A stretch of DNA of 32,207 bases. It comes from Bacillota bacterium (lineage in GTDB: Bacteria; Bacillota; Clostridia; Lachnospirales; Lachnospiraceae). The position numbers and the translations under genes are program-made. Below the pieces are notes generated by a model. That model was not told the DNA's origin, made no database searches, and saw only the letters and a list, made by a program, of their open reading frames with translations. This document shows positions 32,079 through 32,207 of this stretch, piece by piece (position 1 is the first letter of the stretch; every line of letters starts with the position of its first letter). The DNA lies in the NCBI GenBank assembly GCA_023420935.1, contig JAEZUR010000175.1, positions 1-32,207 of the forward strand. The letters run 5' to 3'.

Positions 32079-32207
32079 GAATATGGATAAAAATTACGTT
32101 GAATGAAATAGTAAATTCCAGTGTAGCTTAATTACTGGATTGTGCATGACTAAAATCAGTTTTTCAGCTTAACATTTCTGGGATTAACAGTTATAATAAA
32201 CTTAACC
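32079..32207. other. Non-coding end of the window
   Basis: No gene, strong hairpin or promoter was recognised in these last 129 AT-rich bases; only a weak 5-bp CCAGT/ACTGG pairing is visible. Confidence 0.5.

Overview
The window is AT-rich and has the gene style of a Gram-positive, sugar-fermenting anaerobe of the Lachnospiraceae (Clostridium cluster XIVa). The reasons are AGGAGG-type ribosome sites, lipobox lipoproteins in place of periplasmic proteins, an HPr with the Ser46 regulatory site, a YesM/YesN two-component pair, LplB/YtcP-type permeases, and a PdaA-like deacetylase typical of spore formers. A cytosolic GH8 exo-oligoxylanase beside an oligosaccharide importer fits a plant-fibre degrader such as Lachnoclostridium phytofermentans. 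That species guess is from memory and was not checked.

Region 1 (46-7015, + strand) is a phosphotransferase (PTS) island. It holds an MtlR-type PRD regulator, a mannitol-type EIIA, a PfkB sugar-phosphate kinase, a SorE-like zinc dehydrogenase, HPr and Enzyme I. No membrane EIIB/EIIC is present, so either the permease lies upstream of the window or the set works as a relay onto the regulator. A single thioredoxin gene (7291-7602) follows, bounded by terminators.

Region 2 (7779-18524, + strand) is an oligosaccharide sensing, import and breakdown module: YesM kinase, YesN regulator, GH8 enzyme, lipoprotein binding protein, two CUT1 permeases and a chemoreceptor. It has no ATPase gene, so a shared MsmX/UgpC-type ATPase elsewhere is presumably used. 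A strong terminator and a structured, relatively GC-rich stretch separate the binding protein from the permeases. A metallophosphoesterase lipoprotein with its own promoter follows and ends in a terminator region shared with the convergent minus-strand genes.

Region 3 (20233-29277) is a monosaccharide (CUT2) module. On the minus strand are a DeoR-family regulator and a duplicated-domain sugar ABC ATPase without its own permease. Divergent from them are a ChvE-like binding protein, a second duplicated-domain ATPase, a XylH/GguB-type permease and a second chemoreceptor. The intergenic region has a strong sigma-A-type promoter followed by three AACGAA repeats, a good candidate DeoR operator, and a possible 23-codon leader ORF.

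Region 4 (29342-32078) holds a PdaA-like polysaccharide deacetylase, a possible tiny hydrophobic protein, a small two-TM-repeat membrane protein that looks split by a frameshift, and a divergent NAD(P)H-quinone-reductase-like / HxlR regulator pair with a candidate operator. No tRNA, rRNA, CRISPR array, insertion sequence or phage gene was recognised.
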